From the IMG/VR virus record IMGVR_UViG_3300011271_000003, positions 1-64,000 of that record: DNA of 64,000 nucleotides; one strand, 5' to 3'. Origin of the DNA: a virus. The notes beneath the pieces were generated by a model, which worked only from the letters and a program-made list of their open reading frames with translations, was not told where the DNA came from and did no database searches. Below are positions 17,801-23,840 of this stretch, in pieces. Position 1 is the stretch's first letter. Each line of letters starts with the position of its first letter. The position numbers and the translations under genes were made by a program.

Positions 17801-17990
17801 TGCCTGACTCTCCAATGAACGGCCTACCTATGCGTGCTTCGTTAGCACCTGGAGCTTCACCGACTATTGCGAGTTTTGCCTTAGCTGGTCCGTCACTTGG
17901 AACAAACTGTCCTTCTGCGTAGAGAGGACAGTCTTCACACTTTGCCAACGGGTGTTTCCTGAGCGACGTCAGCTGCTCAGGCTCGGTCAT
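14802..17990 (-). CDS. DNA polymerase I fused to family-4-like uracil-DNA glycosylase, with intein
   Basis: 1062-residue precursor, 822 after intein removal; start ATG 17990 with AGGAG upstream. Residues 1-190 match family-4 UDGs: cysteines 18, 21, 86-88 and 104 for an Fe-S cluster, VGEAPGANE...GRPF, and ATFHPAAC. Next comes a 3'-5' exonuclease with VVVDIESN, NGKFDLKG and YNAWD, all acidic residues kept. The polymerase domain has motif A split by an intein (EGDY/CQNELR), motif B (RIRVKAYVYGLAYGREA) and motif C IVHDSIL, where the usual Glu after HD is Ser. It is the evident replicative polymerase; the UDG part could remove uracil or act on modified bases. Domain calls are firm; the role of the fusion is inferred. 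Confidence 0.93.
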   Translation of the reverse strand: MTEPEQLTSLRKHPLAKCEDCPLYAEGQFVPSDGPAKAKLAIVGEAPGANEARIGRPFIGESGKLLDTILRHYQINRKEVLLSNACLCREANGATPSAKALQACRPRLLAELKDRNVEDVVALGNSSAQSILATKVGITTLRIGQGRTNEIDLPDVRVVATFHPAACLRVPDFFPSLVSDFGKLKGFSGVWYEPKWKAYDDVPTALQALAELQKIPGPVVVDIESNIEKDVSFENPTRHELLCVGLGYAPGKVVVIGETACHDEAVLNALRLHLSTHPIDAQNGKFDLKGLWAKLDFNLFKLHFDTMLANYCQDERQGVHRLDYQGIEKLGAPNWKHELDKYLSPGDGYGVIPRQVLYKYNAWDVHVTALLRDMHQKILIANGKPEPVRRRADGQLWGLVELQEFLCRASDQLAYAELNGIGIDSAYNKELAISYAASLAILEERIANAIPGRLAFNPRSPKQVKEVVKEEFHLKLPMKMNQKREYAETTDADALEGLLEQTIARGMTSAEEFFRRMLEHRKEAKLYGTYVKGLRKRMYRGRVYPTFLLHGTTTGRLSCRNPNLQNIPRDSTMRRQFVPCKPENVFIEGDYCLSPETRILKKDLTWDTIDNLKAGDELIGFREEDTSYMEPTRVTKTGRLTKPCYEITLQNGKKLISSHDHLWVARYSSASGRTWIQTSKLKAGQSLLFYVEPWEVDDSRDGGWLAGFLDGEGSLDRNSSGKWDGVKFGQNDGLVASKACSLLQKRGYSAVAYGTSKCKRYKISGPPRTALRLVGQLRPERFLARSEDIWLGRTSCTPHKIISVKHIGEQEVIAVQTSTHTLVAEGYLTHNCQNELRVLCWLAQDEYLRGIFNDPTRDLFDELTPILYGNVSGLTPAQMKELRIRVKAYVYGLAYGREAMSIAMEFGIPMSEAQRGMTEFFKVIPQTVAFRERTRQSVLKGNDLITPYGRHRRFWLITNQNRKDVLNEALAFLPQSTASDICLDAFIHIRPRLKGIGFIRNIVHDSILAECHPDRLQEVATTMNEEMLESARRIVGNYVAFKVDLKSGPNWGDLNEKVELAA
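15498..16217 (-). mobile_element. Intein in polymerase motif A, LAGLIDADG type (240 aa)
   Basis: In-frame insertion between the Tyr of EGDY and the Cys of CQNELR. It begins CLSPETRIL, has a block-B-like SSHDHLW, a single LAGLIDADG-like motif (GGWLAGFLDGEGSL), and ends YLTHN before a Cys +1. All class 1 splicing residues (Cys1, His-Asn end, Cys+1) are present, so it should splice. Closely resembles the intein in queC. Confidence 0.93.
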
Positions 17991-18124
17991 GTGGTGACTC
18001 CTAGGTAGATGAAGGCGAAGATAAGCCACATGACTGCAACTAGCGCCACTTTGATTTCCCACCGTTCTGGCTTATAGGGCGGGGGATGGTGGCGTCCGAG
18101 TTTGCGTCGGAAGAGTCTAGACAT
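17987..18124 (-). CDS. Small single-span membrane protein (45 aa)
   Basis: 45 residues, starting MSRLFRRKLGRHHPPPYKPE, then a hydrophobic span (VALVAVMWLIFAFIYLGV) to the C-terminus. Stop overlaps the polymerase start (ATGA), and its start overlaps the upstream gene. Basic N-terminus predicts an inside N-terminal end. Confidence 0.65.
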   Translation of the reverse strand: MSRLFRRKLGRHHPPPYKPERWEIKVALVAVMWLIFAFIYLGVTT

Positions 18125-18299
18125 CACCGACCCACCGCAGAAGTGCGTCGAGCATAGCATCGAACCTCGCTGCTGAAGCAAGAGTTTCAAAGTCGAACGC
18201 ATACTGTACGTGAACGCGGCCCTTGGGGCTGTCCGGGTCTAGCGGTTGAGGGCCAGAGCACACAACGCGAATGGGACCGGAACTCCATGGCGTCCACAT
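18117..18299 (-). CDS. Hypothetical protein (60 aa)
   Basis: Not recognised. 60 residues; helical C-terminal half (TLASAARFDAMLDALLRWV). Start overlaps the lipoprotein gene's stop (TGATG). Confidence 0.6.
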   Translation of the reverse strand: MWTPWSSGPIRVVCSGPQPLDPDSPKGRVHVQYAFDFETLASAARFDAMLDALLRWVGDV

Positions 18300-18919
18300 C
18301 AGGCGTTGCCCGCTTCCGCACTCTGCCAGTCCCCAGCTATTTCAGTCTGTGCCTGAATAAGGGTCATCTTTCCTGAGCACACCCAGCTGTGAAGTGTGTT
18401 CTCGACTTCGTCCTTGGCGTTCGGGATCGAACCGACTTCAGGCCACAGGTTCGTGACGTCATTCGATCCGCCTAGCTCCAAAGGCACGAGGTGATCCAGC
18501 TCAGACGGTGTATCTGGAGGAATTCCGTACGCGGTGTACATGTACGTCTTGGCCTTGCTCGTTTCACTCACGGGCGGACGTACCGTTTTCGTCCAGCCAC
18601 TAACACAGATCGTGGTGTCGATCGTAGCCTGCGTGACCTTTGGATCTACCGATCCTGGAGTACATGCAGGGTCAGGAAGCTGACTATCTGCTTGTATGTG
18701 ACAGACAAGAAGGACCTTGGAGTAGGTGACCTTACTCTCGTCTGGGATCGCTGCCAGCCCTGTCGAAGTAGGCGTTGGGTGAGTCAGAGGCGGATTGTTC
18801 GTCGAGTTGGTACCGAACACGCCACTCGGCTCCTGAGTCGGAGCGGTGGTAGCTGTTGATCCACAAGCTATAGCGGCTATACCGAAGGTAATGCTAGCGA
18901 TCGCTTTGAGCTTGTTCAC
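18299..18919 (-). CDS. Secreted lipoprotein with HNH/DUF1524-like nuclease motif
   Basis: 206 residues from GTG 18919 (AGGGAG upstream). KLKAIASITFGIAAIACGS is a lipoprotein signal with the Cys as anchor. A Thr/Pro-rich linker follows, then a domain containing ELDHLVPLELGGSNDVTNLW, the core of secreted HNH-type nucleases (DHLVPL with N...NLWPE). The product should sit outside the membrane, tethered by lipid. A surface nuclease made during infection could cut incoming DNA of a second phage; that role is inference. Confidence 0.72.
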   Translation of the reverse strand: MNKLKAIASITFGIAAIACGSTATTAPTQEPSGVFGTNSTNNPPLTHPTPTSTGLAAIPDESKVTYSKVLLVCHIQADSQLPDPACTPGSVDPKVTQATIDTTICVSGWTKTVRPPVSETSKAKTYMYTAYGIPPDTPSELDHLVPLELGGSNDVTNLWPEVGSIPNAKDEVENTLHSWVCSGKMTLIQAQTEIAGDWQSAEAGNA

Positions 18920-19184
18920 GTCGTTCTCCCTGTATGATTCGGTCGATTGTCTGGTTGATTTCGTGTAGGTCCTTACGATTGCGGTAGCTACCAACGTAGT
19001 GGACTCTGATAGGTCCTGCTATGCGGGCGAGCCGGCGGAGCTTACTAGCGTTGATGACCTTTCTGCTTTGCGGACTGATCCTGTACCTGTGACACCAGTT
19101 ATGAAACTCTGATTCGTTTCCTGCTACGACAATCTGTAGCTCGTCGAAGTCGTCATTCTTGGCGTGAGGATGCTCGTCCTTCAT
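18894..19184 (-). CDS. Hypothetical protein next to DpdA (96 aa)
   Basis: Not recognised. Start chosen at ATG 19184, which overlaps the DpdA stop (ATGA); a GTG at 19196 is possible. Starts acidic, then basic (QSRKVINASKLRRLARIAG) with an alternating strand/helix pattern (RVHYVGSYRNRKDLHEI). Confidence 0.6.
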   Translation of the reverse strand: MKDEHPHAKNDDFDELQIVVAGNESEFHNWCHRYRISPQSRKVINASKLRRLARIAGPIRVHYVGSYRNRKDLHEINQTIDRIIQGERREQAQSDR

Positions 19185-19960
19185 TCTCCGCGACACCAGC
19201 GTTCTAGGATACCAATGTTGTGTCGGACTAGGCTGCCAGGTAGCTGAGCTGGTTCCAGCAGCATGTACCCTGCTTGTCGCTCAACGATGTCATCTTGGCA
19301 GTCGAGATGGCCACCCTCTGCAGCCCAGACGAAGGGTGCAGACGTGTCTACACCTCGGACGAATGGGCCGAGCTCTCTCGCTACGCTCCGGAGCTCTATC
19401 GGGTTCGATCTAGATAGTCCGAGCATATGCAGTGGGAACTGATCGTGATACTCCTGAACGACCCACTGCATGGTTATGAGACGGTCATTTTCCTCGTAGT
19501 CCTCCGTCATGCGCCGAGGGAATCCAAGGGTTATGTTCGTGCGATCGCTCTCTCCTACGAACTTAATGTAGTCCATTCGGCTACCAAGGTCCGTGCCCTG
19601 TACTACAGCCATGAGCTTTATGAACGGTGCTCGGATGGGCTGACGCTGATACCAGCGGTCGAAGTGACACAAGAACGCATCCTGCCGCTCTATGGTCTCT
19701 ACCGGATCGTCTTTCACGTCCGGCATTACGATCTCGGACACCTTGTACTCGGCTGCTAGTTCCAGGAGGTTCTGATCGTCGAGAATGTTTCCCTCAAACA
19801 TGCCGTTGTCTAGAATGACATGGAAGCTTGAGCTGTTGCCTAGGTACTTGTAGTGTCTCCGGTACGTCTCGTAGTCGAGGCCTACAGGTATGAGCATCTG
19901 GAGCTCTTGCTTGACTGTATGGTGGAGCATGCACACTGGCGGAATGAGCGCTAGTCTCAC
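19181..19960 (-). CDS. dpdA: DpdA-like 7-deazaguanine DNA transglycosylase
   Basis: 259 residues. Start chosen at GTG 19960, which overlaps the previous stop (GTGA); much longer upstream readings run through another gene. The barrel-like pattern fits phage DpdA, a TGT-fold enzyme that exchanges guanine in DNA for a 7-deazaguanine: a LIPPV opening, VILDNGMFEG in the place of the TGT nucleophile segment, EIVMPDVKDD, KLMAVVQGTD, and TLGFPRRM. All genes for making preQ0 lie within 9 kb upstream in the same operon. The TGT zinc site is not evident, as in other phage DpdA proteins. Confidence 0.75.
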   Translation of the reverse strand: MRLALIPPVCMLHHTVKQELQMLIPVGLDYETYRRHYKYLGNSSSFHVILDNGMFEGNILDDQNLLELAAEYKVSEIVMPDVKDDPVETIERQDAFLCHFDRWYQRQPIRAPFIKLMAVVQGTDLGSRMDYIKFVGESDRTNITLGFPRRMTEDYEENDRLITMQWVVQEYHDQFPLHMLGLSRSNPIELRSVARELGPFVRGVDTSAPFVWAAEGGHLDCQDDIVERQAGYMLLEPAQLPGSLVRHNIGILERWCRGE

Positions 19961-20238
19961 AGGAACTCCGTCTCTGCTACTGCCCAGGCGATTGCATCCT
20001 GCTTGTATGCCCGTCCTAGTTCCGATAGCGCGTGCTTGAGCTTGTCGATATCTAGGATGCCCGTGATCTCGAAGCAAAAGCATACGTTCTGAAACGGAGC
20101 CGTAGGTATTGAGTGCCAAAAGCCATGTACCTGAGTAGCACGGTGAACTATGCTGTAGTGGACCTGGTGTGAGAAGTCTGACCAGTCCTTTTGGCTGAGC
20201 TTGTCGTCGCTGTTGCCTATACTGACGTAGACGATCAT
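19957..20238 (-). CDS. Conserved small protein in the deazaguanine cluster (93 aa)
   Basis: Function unknown. Starts MIVYVSIGNSDDKLSQKDW and ends QDAIAWAVAETEFL, a pattern I associate with hypothetical proteins of actinomycetes and their phages. Overlaps the DpdA start (GTGA) and the MazG-like gene, so it is translationally coupled to both. Confidence 0.7.
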   Translation of the reverse strand: MIVYVSIGNSDDKLSQKDWSDFSHQVHYSIVHRATQVHGFWHSIPTAPFQNVCFCFEITGILDIDKLKHALSELGRAYKQDAIAWAVAETEFL

Positions 20239-20558
20239 GACTTCTGTCCGTATAGGTCGCCCATGGACATGAACCCTTCAGGTATGCCTGCCTGTTGCGC
20301 AGCTCGGTGCTTTGCCGTAATGGCATCTAGTGTCTTCTGTAGCATGTGAAGTTTGATCCAGGTAAAGCTGGCCCAGTTGATAATATCGGCAACCTCCTCC
20401 ATCAGCTCGGAAACGGTGTCAGCCTGTAGCCAGGTGAGCTTTCCGTACTCCTCCTCACCCTGTGCTAGTCGCTTCTTTAGCTCCTCGGCCAGGGCTGTCC
20501 GACCTTCCTCGACCATTGCTTCCAAAGCGCTTTTCATTGTACTTTCGCTTGCGGTCAT
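20235..20558 (-). CDS. MazG-like nucleotide pyrophosphohydrolase, second copy
   Basis: 107 residues from ATG 20558 (GAGGA upstream). QGEEEYGKLTW followed by SELMEEVADIINWASF fits the all-alpha NTP pyrophosphatase fold, in which the EExxD helix binds magnesium. Phage enzymes of this kind hydrolyse dNTPs or alarmones; the substrate cannot be told from sequence. It overlaps the neighbouring MazG-like gene by 104 bases in another frame. Confidence 0.6.
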   Translation of the reverse strand: MTASESTMKSALEAMVEEGRTALAEELKKRLAQGEEEYGKLTWLQADTVSELMEEVADIINWASFTWIKLHMLQKTLDAITAKHRAAQQAGIPEGFMSMGDLYGQKS

Positions 20559-20820
20559 AGAGATCCTCTAGGTCGATTCCGAGTTGTCCTGCAAGACAAA
20601 AAGCATACACGAATACGTCTACGATTTCGTAGCCTATAGCTGTGCGTGTGTCAGTATCAAGGACTTGCGCACCACTCCGGTACCACTTCTTGTACTCACC
20701 CGCGGCCTCGCCAGCCTCGCCACACAGACCGATGATAGCGTGACTGACGTCATCTTCCAGATGAGGAAACCAACTGACCGTGTCCTCGATTGCCTGGGCC
20801 GTCCGATCATTCAGATTCAC
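20455..20820 (-). CDS. MazG-like nucleotide pyrophosphohydrolase
   Basis: 121 residues from a GTG overlapping the previous stop (GTGA). GLCGEAGEAAGEYKKW and YEIVDVFVYAFCLAGQLGID are the two metal-binding helices of the MazG superfamily. The last ~22 residues are Gly/Ser/Arg-rich and overlap the start of the next gene. Possibly adjusts the dGTP pool in support of base modification; inferred. Confidence 0.75.
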   Translation of the reverse strand: MNLNDRTAQAIEDTVSWFPHLEDDVSHAIIGLCGEAGEAAGEYKKWYRSGAQVLDTDTRTAIGYEIVDVFVYAFCLAGQLGIDLEDLYDRKRKYNEKRFGSNGRGRSDSPGRGAKEATSTG

Positions 20821-20975
20821 TGAGGCACCACGCTACGAGTTACCGACTTGACGTCTCTCTCTCGCATCTCTTCGAGGGCGTCCTCTCTAAACTGCCTAGC
20901 TACGCGAGCGTCCTTCTTATGCCTAGCAGGTCCGTCTTCGATCTGGCTTCCCTTGCTGGTCTTGATGAACTTCAT
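20817..20975 (-). CDS. Small basic protein (52 aa)
   Basis: 52 residues starting MKFIKTSKGSQIEDGPARHK, charged and helical. Overlaps the start of the MazG-like gene (GTGA) and the stop of the Acb2-like gene. No family recognised. Confidence 0.6.
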   Translation of the reverse strand: MKFIKTSKGSQIEDGPARHKKDARVARQFREDALEEMRERDVKSVTRSVVPQ

Positions 20976-21214
20976 GCTGTTTCACTTGCTTCTATCGCAC
21001 ATCTGACGAAGCAGTCCTTTGCATGTAGCAGATCCCATAGGCCTGCTGTGAGCTGCGTACTGTCTGGATAGCTGTCAATCATGTGCTCTGCTAGGTCGAA
21101 GACCGCTTCACTTGCATTGCGAGCAGGACCGTCAAGGTGTCTGAACTCGAACCAGCGCGCAATGGCCTTGACGGATGGGTGCCGACCTGTTGTGTTGATT
21201 ACTGGACCACTCAT
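20972..21214 (-). CDS. Acb2-like cyclic-nucleotide sponge (candidate anti-CBASS protein)
   Basis: 80 residues; ATG follows a strong GGAGG. After a short lead, RWFEFRHLDGPARNASEAV, FDLAEHMIDSYP and LLHAKDCFVRCAI follow the pattern I know from the Acb2/Tad1 hairpin family (FxHL, LA-x-P, LLxAKDxxVRA). Such proteins bind cyclic oligonucleotide signals and block CBASS-type defence. Length and helical-hairpin make-up agree. Family membership is from memory of the motif, not from a search. Confidence 0.6.
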   Translation of the reverse strand: MSGPVINTTGRHPSVKAIARWFEFRHLDGPARNASEAVFDLAEHMIDSYPDSTQLTAGLWDLLHAKDCFVRCAIEASETA

Positions 21215-21223
21215 GGCTACCTC

Positions 21224-21424
21224 CTATGATAGGTAACGTTGTAGGTTCCATCGAGCACTGGCGTCAAGAGTAATCTCGCCCAGCTTAGGTCCTGACCAAG
21301 AGAGCTCTCCGTCATGTTCGAAGAGCTCGAACGTAACAGTTCCGTCGGCTCGTTCGTTGACGTTGATAAACTTTGGTCTGGACCCCACCTCACAGCCGGG
21401 CCCACGCTCACTGTAGGTGTACAT
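21224..21424 (-). CDS. Hypothetical protein (66 aa)
   Basis: Not recognised. 66 residues, beta-type (GTVTFELFEHDGELSW). A strong GGGAGG precedes the start. Lies between the Acb2-like gene and folE. Confidence 0.6.
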   Translation of the reverse strand: MYTYSERGPGCEVGSRPKFINVNERADGTVTFELFEHDGELSWSGPKLGEITLDASARWNLQRYLS

Positions 21425-21425
21425 G

Positions 21426-22205
21426 TTACCTCCCGTTGATCCTACTCAGAAACTCCTGTTTGGCTGTTTTGTCGTGGTCAGCGAAGACGCCCCGCATTGC
21501 GGCAGTGTACGTCCTAGTCCCTGTGGCCTGAACTCCACGGATTGACATACAGGTATGCTCTGCTTCCATCGCGACAGCTACACCTAGTGGCGTCAACTTC
21601 TCTTCGAGACCGTCAGCTATCTCTGTCGTCAGTTCTTCCTGCGTACTAAGGCTTGCCGCACACTGCAGGACGTAGCGCGGGATCTTGCTGAGCCCTGCTA
21701 GCTTACCGTTTGGGATATAAGCTACGTGTGCTACACCTGTATACGGCAGTACGTGGTGTCTACACAGGGAAGCAAACCGAATGTCAGCGACTACTACCAT
21801 CTCGTCTGATGTCGTGTCGAAAGTTGTGAACTCCCAGCTTGTATCTGGCGTCGTCAACTCTTTGATCGCTTGCGCCATTCGCTTCGGAGTGTCCCGCTCC
21901 TGTGGATCTTCTATGTTTAGGTTCGCGCACACTTCCAGAAAGTACTGGATACAGTCAGTCGGATATCTGTGCTCTTCGTGATACTTTCTAGCGTCGTACG
22001 CGTCTACGATCTGCGACGTTGGATCGAACGCAGGCGTAAGGATGTCTTTGTTGAAAACGGTGCAGGCCCCGCAGAAGGCGGCTTCACCGTGTACACACCT
22101 CGTATCCTCGTCTTCGCCTGTAGGATGTCGCGGCGTGTAGTGGAACTTCCCGGTACCGAAACCGTACATCGGCACAGGCACTTCATGGTACGGAGGGGGC
22201 ATCAT
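21426..22205 (-). CDS. folE: GTP cyclohydrolase I
   Basis: 259 residues. The catalytic half has FASLCRHHVLPYTGVAHVAY (zinc Cys and His), LAGLSKIPRYV and EHTCMSIRGV (second zinc Cys). The enzyme opens GTP to dihydroneopterin triphosphate, the first step towards 7-deazaguanine bases. An N-terminal extension of about 70 residues with a C-x7-C-x2-C cluster is not part of the usual enzyme. Start ATG 22205 or the next ATG. Confidence 0.95.
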   Translation of the reverse strand: MMPPPYHEVPVPMYGFGTGKFHYTPRHPTGEDEDTRCVHGEAAFCGACTVFNKDILTPAFDPTSQIVDAYDARKYHEEHRYPTDCIQYFLEVCANLNIEDPQERDTPKRMAQAIKELTTPDTSWEFTTFDTTSDEMVVVADIRFASLCRHHVLPYTGVAHVAYIPNGKLAGLSKIPRYVLQCAASLSTQEELTTEIADGLEEKLTPLGVAVAMEAEHTCMSIRGVQATGTRTYTAAMRGVFADHDKTAKQEFLSRINGR

Positions 22206-22522
22206 CGCTCCATCGCTGAGATGTCGATCAGAGCGGCCAGCATCTTGTCGACGCGGACTCTTTCCTGATCATAGTCTTTCCTAAGCGCCCGTGTATCTTC
22301 ATGACCTTCAAGTAGTGTCTGAAATGCTTCAGCTACGACATACGCGATCTCATAGCTGAAGACGTATGCGGCTGGTGACTCACAGCCAGGTGCGACTTTC
22401 TCCCACGAGCTTGCGCCGTCTTCGACTCGAAGACCTAGCCGAGAGCCGTCGTCCGAGCGGTGGATGACGTGGACGAAGACCTGGCCTCTCGCAGGGTCTT
22501 CCCTTACAAATGCCTTGATCAT
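22202..22522 (-). CDS. Unknown protein between queE and folE (106 aa)
   Basis: Not recognised. Start chosen at ATG 22522, which overlaps the queE stop. Residues 1-60 look beta-rich (GQVFVHVIHRSDDGSRLGL), the rest helical. Fixed inside the deazaguanine operon by overlaps on both sides, so a pathway-linked role is conceivable but unproven. Confidence 0.6.
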   Translation of the reverse strand: MIKAFVREDPARGQVFVHVIHRSDDGSRLGLRVEDGASSWEKVAPGCESPAAYVFSYEIAYVVAEAFQTLLEGHEDTRALRKDYDQERVRVDKMLAALIDISAMER

Positions 22523-23838
22523 CGCTTCCTCTCGTTTCCCCAGAGTAGTACGTGCTGTCGAAGTGAGAGACCGTAACCTCGAGCGAGTGTCTCCTTTACG
22601 AGTATCTTGCCCCTGTAGATTTGTCCTTTTGAGGTAGTGCCCTCGGGCATGATCATAACGCAGCAAGGCTGGATGTTACACTCCTTTACGATCTGGTCGA
22701 TTTCGTCGAAGTCGCTGCTGCGAGATACAACGAACTTGAAGTAGGCGCCGCAGAGGTGCAGGTGTCGTAGCACTGCTGGTTTGTATCGCTTGCTACGTAC
22801 GTTACCACTGTTTTCCAGCTTAGGGGAGACGACGAACTGGCTCACGTGGAAACGGAATTCGGATAGCGGCATAATGGTGCCTGCAGTCTCGATATGCCTT
22901 GTACATCCGAGTTCCTGGAGGAGGCGCAGCAGGGGCAGAAGTGCAGACTGCTGCATCATGGGCTCGCCGCCGCTAATTATGATCTTCGTCGGCTTGTTGT
23001 CGATATCCCACAAATTGCGCAGGTGATCTACCACCTCGTCTGCCCCCATCTCGTGACACTCTTCGGCTTTGTCAGACAGAATTGGAATTAGGAGCTTGTC
23101 TGCCTTAGCTTGTGTGACAGCCCAGGTGTAGTGCGTGTCGCACCAGGTGCACTCTAGGTTGCATCCGAAAAGCCTGACGAAGAGGCAGTGCTGTCCCGTG
23201 TAAGGACCTTCGCCCTGCCTAATTGAATAGTCGGACCGAAGATTTCGTTCACCTTCAGGAGACTATTCATAAGACATCACCTCCTTAAATGTGGCGCCAG
23301 GTTCGGCGCTTGACGATGCTTGATATGCATGTCTCGGTTACTTGGAACCTTCGGGCTAGGTTACTGATTGGCCACTTACCCTCGTGCAGTCTCCGAATCT
23401 CAAGAACACTTTCTTCGGTCAGCTTTGCTCGCGGATGCGTTTCTCCTAGCAGAAGTGTCCCGTCGCGCCGTCTATCTTCCCCGTTATTCTTGCTGTACGT
23501 TCCCCATACCAGATTTGGAAGAGAGTCGTCTAGAGGGCCTAGAGGTCCGTGGCAGGGAATTTGTCCCTTAGGCCGTGCGCACACGAATGCCTCTAGAACT
23601 AGAACGGCAACTTTACAGTTCTTGCTGCGTCCATTACGCGTAAGGGAAACTATATAATTGCTCCATGTCTGGTTCTTGTGAATCTTACACTTGGAGAGTA
23701 TCTTTCCGTCTAGGTTCCTCACATCACCTTGGTCGGAGACCTCGTAGAGGTCCTCGTAATCTACCACGGGCAGCCAGTGTGCGATGTTAGTCATGACGGC
23801 TGAATTGTCGGTCCGAATATCTCATTAACTTGCAGCAT
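22519..23838 (-). CDS. queE: 7-carboxy-7-deazaguanine synthase, interrupted by an HNH element
   Basis: The coding region is in two parts: 23803-23838 (MLQVNEIFGPTI, after GGGAGGTGA) and 22519-23217 (QGEGPYTGQHC onward). Joined, they give 244 residues, the normal size of QueE, with the radical-SAM cluster motif CNLECTWC and the glycine-rich IIISGGEPMM. The enzyme converts carboxy-tetrahydropterin to CDG. As DNA the parts are separated by 585 bp (23218-23802) holding an HNH gene and a second N-terminal copy, so an intact product needs splicing, frameshift or hopping; otherwise the gene is broken. The following queC and dpdA look intact, which argues that QueE function is retained or supplied by the host. 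Confidence 0.85.
23218..23802 (-). mobile_element. HNH-bearing insertion inside queE with recoded queE 5' copy
   Basis: 585 bp between codons 12 and 13 of queE. It contains the HNH gene (23285-23794), then TAAGGAGGTGAT (23276-23287), then an ATG at 23270 that reads 16 codons ending VNEIFGPTIQ. This repeats the queE N-terminus with seven synonymous and one non-synonymous codon change over 12 codons. Eight bases (23215-23222) then separate it from the rest of queE, so that reading frame is lost. Non-ORF sequence is too short for a standard group I intron core. Confidence 0.8.
23285..23794 (-). CDS. HNH homing endonuclease (NUMOD4-HNH-HTH)
   Basis: 169 residues. A NUMOD4-like start (WLPVVDYEDLYEVSDQGDV), an HNH core (IPCHGPLGPLDD...NLVWGTYSKNN) and a C-terminal helix-turn-helix (ISNLARRFQVTETCISSIV) follow in the usual order for phage homing enzymes. 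Its ATG overlaps the premature stop of the queE N-terminal fragment (TCATGA). The inferred target is the queE sequence it interrupts. Confidence 0.85.
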   Translation of the reverse strand: MTNIAHWLPVVDYEDLYEVSDQGDVRNLDGKILSKCKIHKNQTWSNYIVSLTRNGRSKNCKVAVLVLEAFVCARPKGQIPCHGPLGPLDDSLPNLVWGTYSKNNGEDRRRDGTLLLGETHPRAKLTEESVLEIRRLHEGKWPISNLARRFQVTETCISSIVKRRTWRHI

Positions 23839-23840
23839 GT

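Noticed and set aside
19961-20326. Long N-terminal extension of the DpdA-like gene
   Set aside because: It runs in another frame through the 93-aa gene at 19957-20238, is Arg/Gln-rich shadow sequence, and a GTGA overlap gives a natural start at 19960.
23218-23802. Standard group I intron in queE
   Set aside because: Ends are compatible with group I rules, but the HNH gene fills all but about 75 bases and starts nearly at the 5' edge, leaving no room for a catalytic core; kept only as one option under the queE finding.
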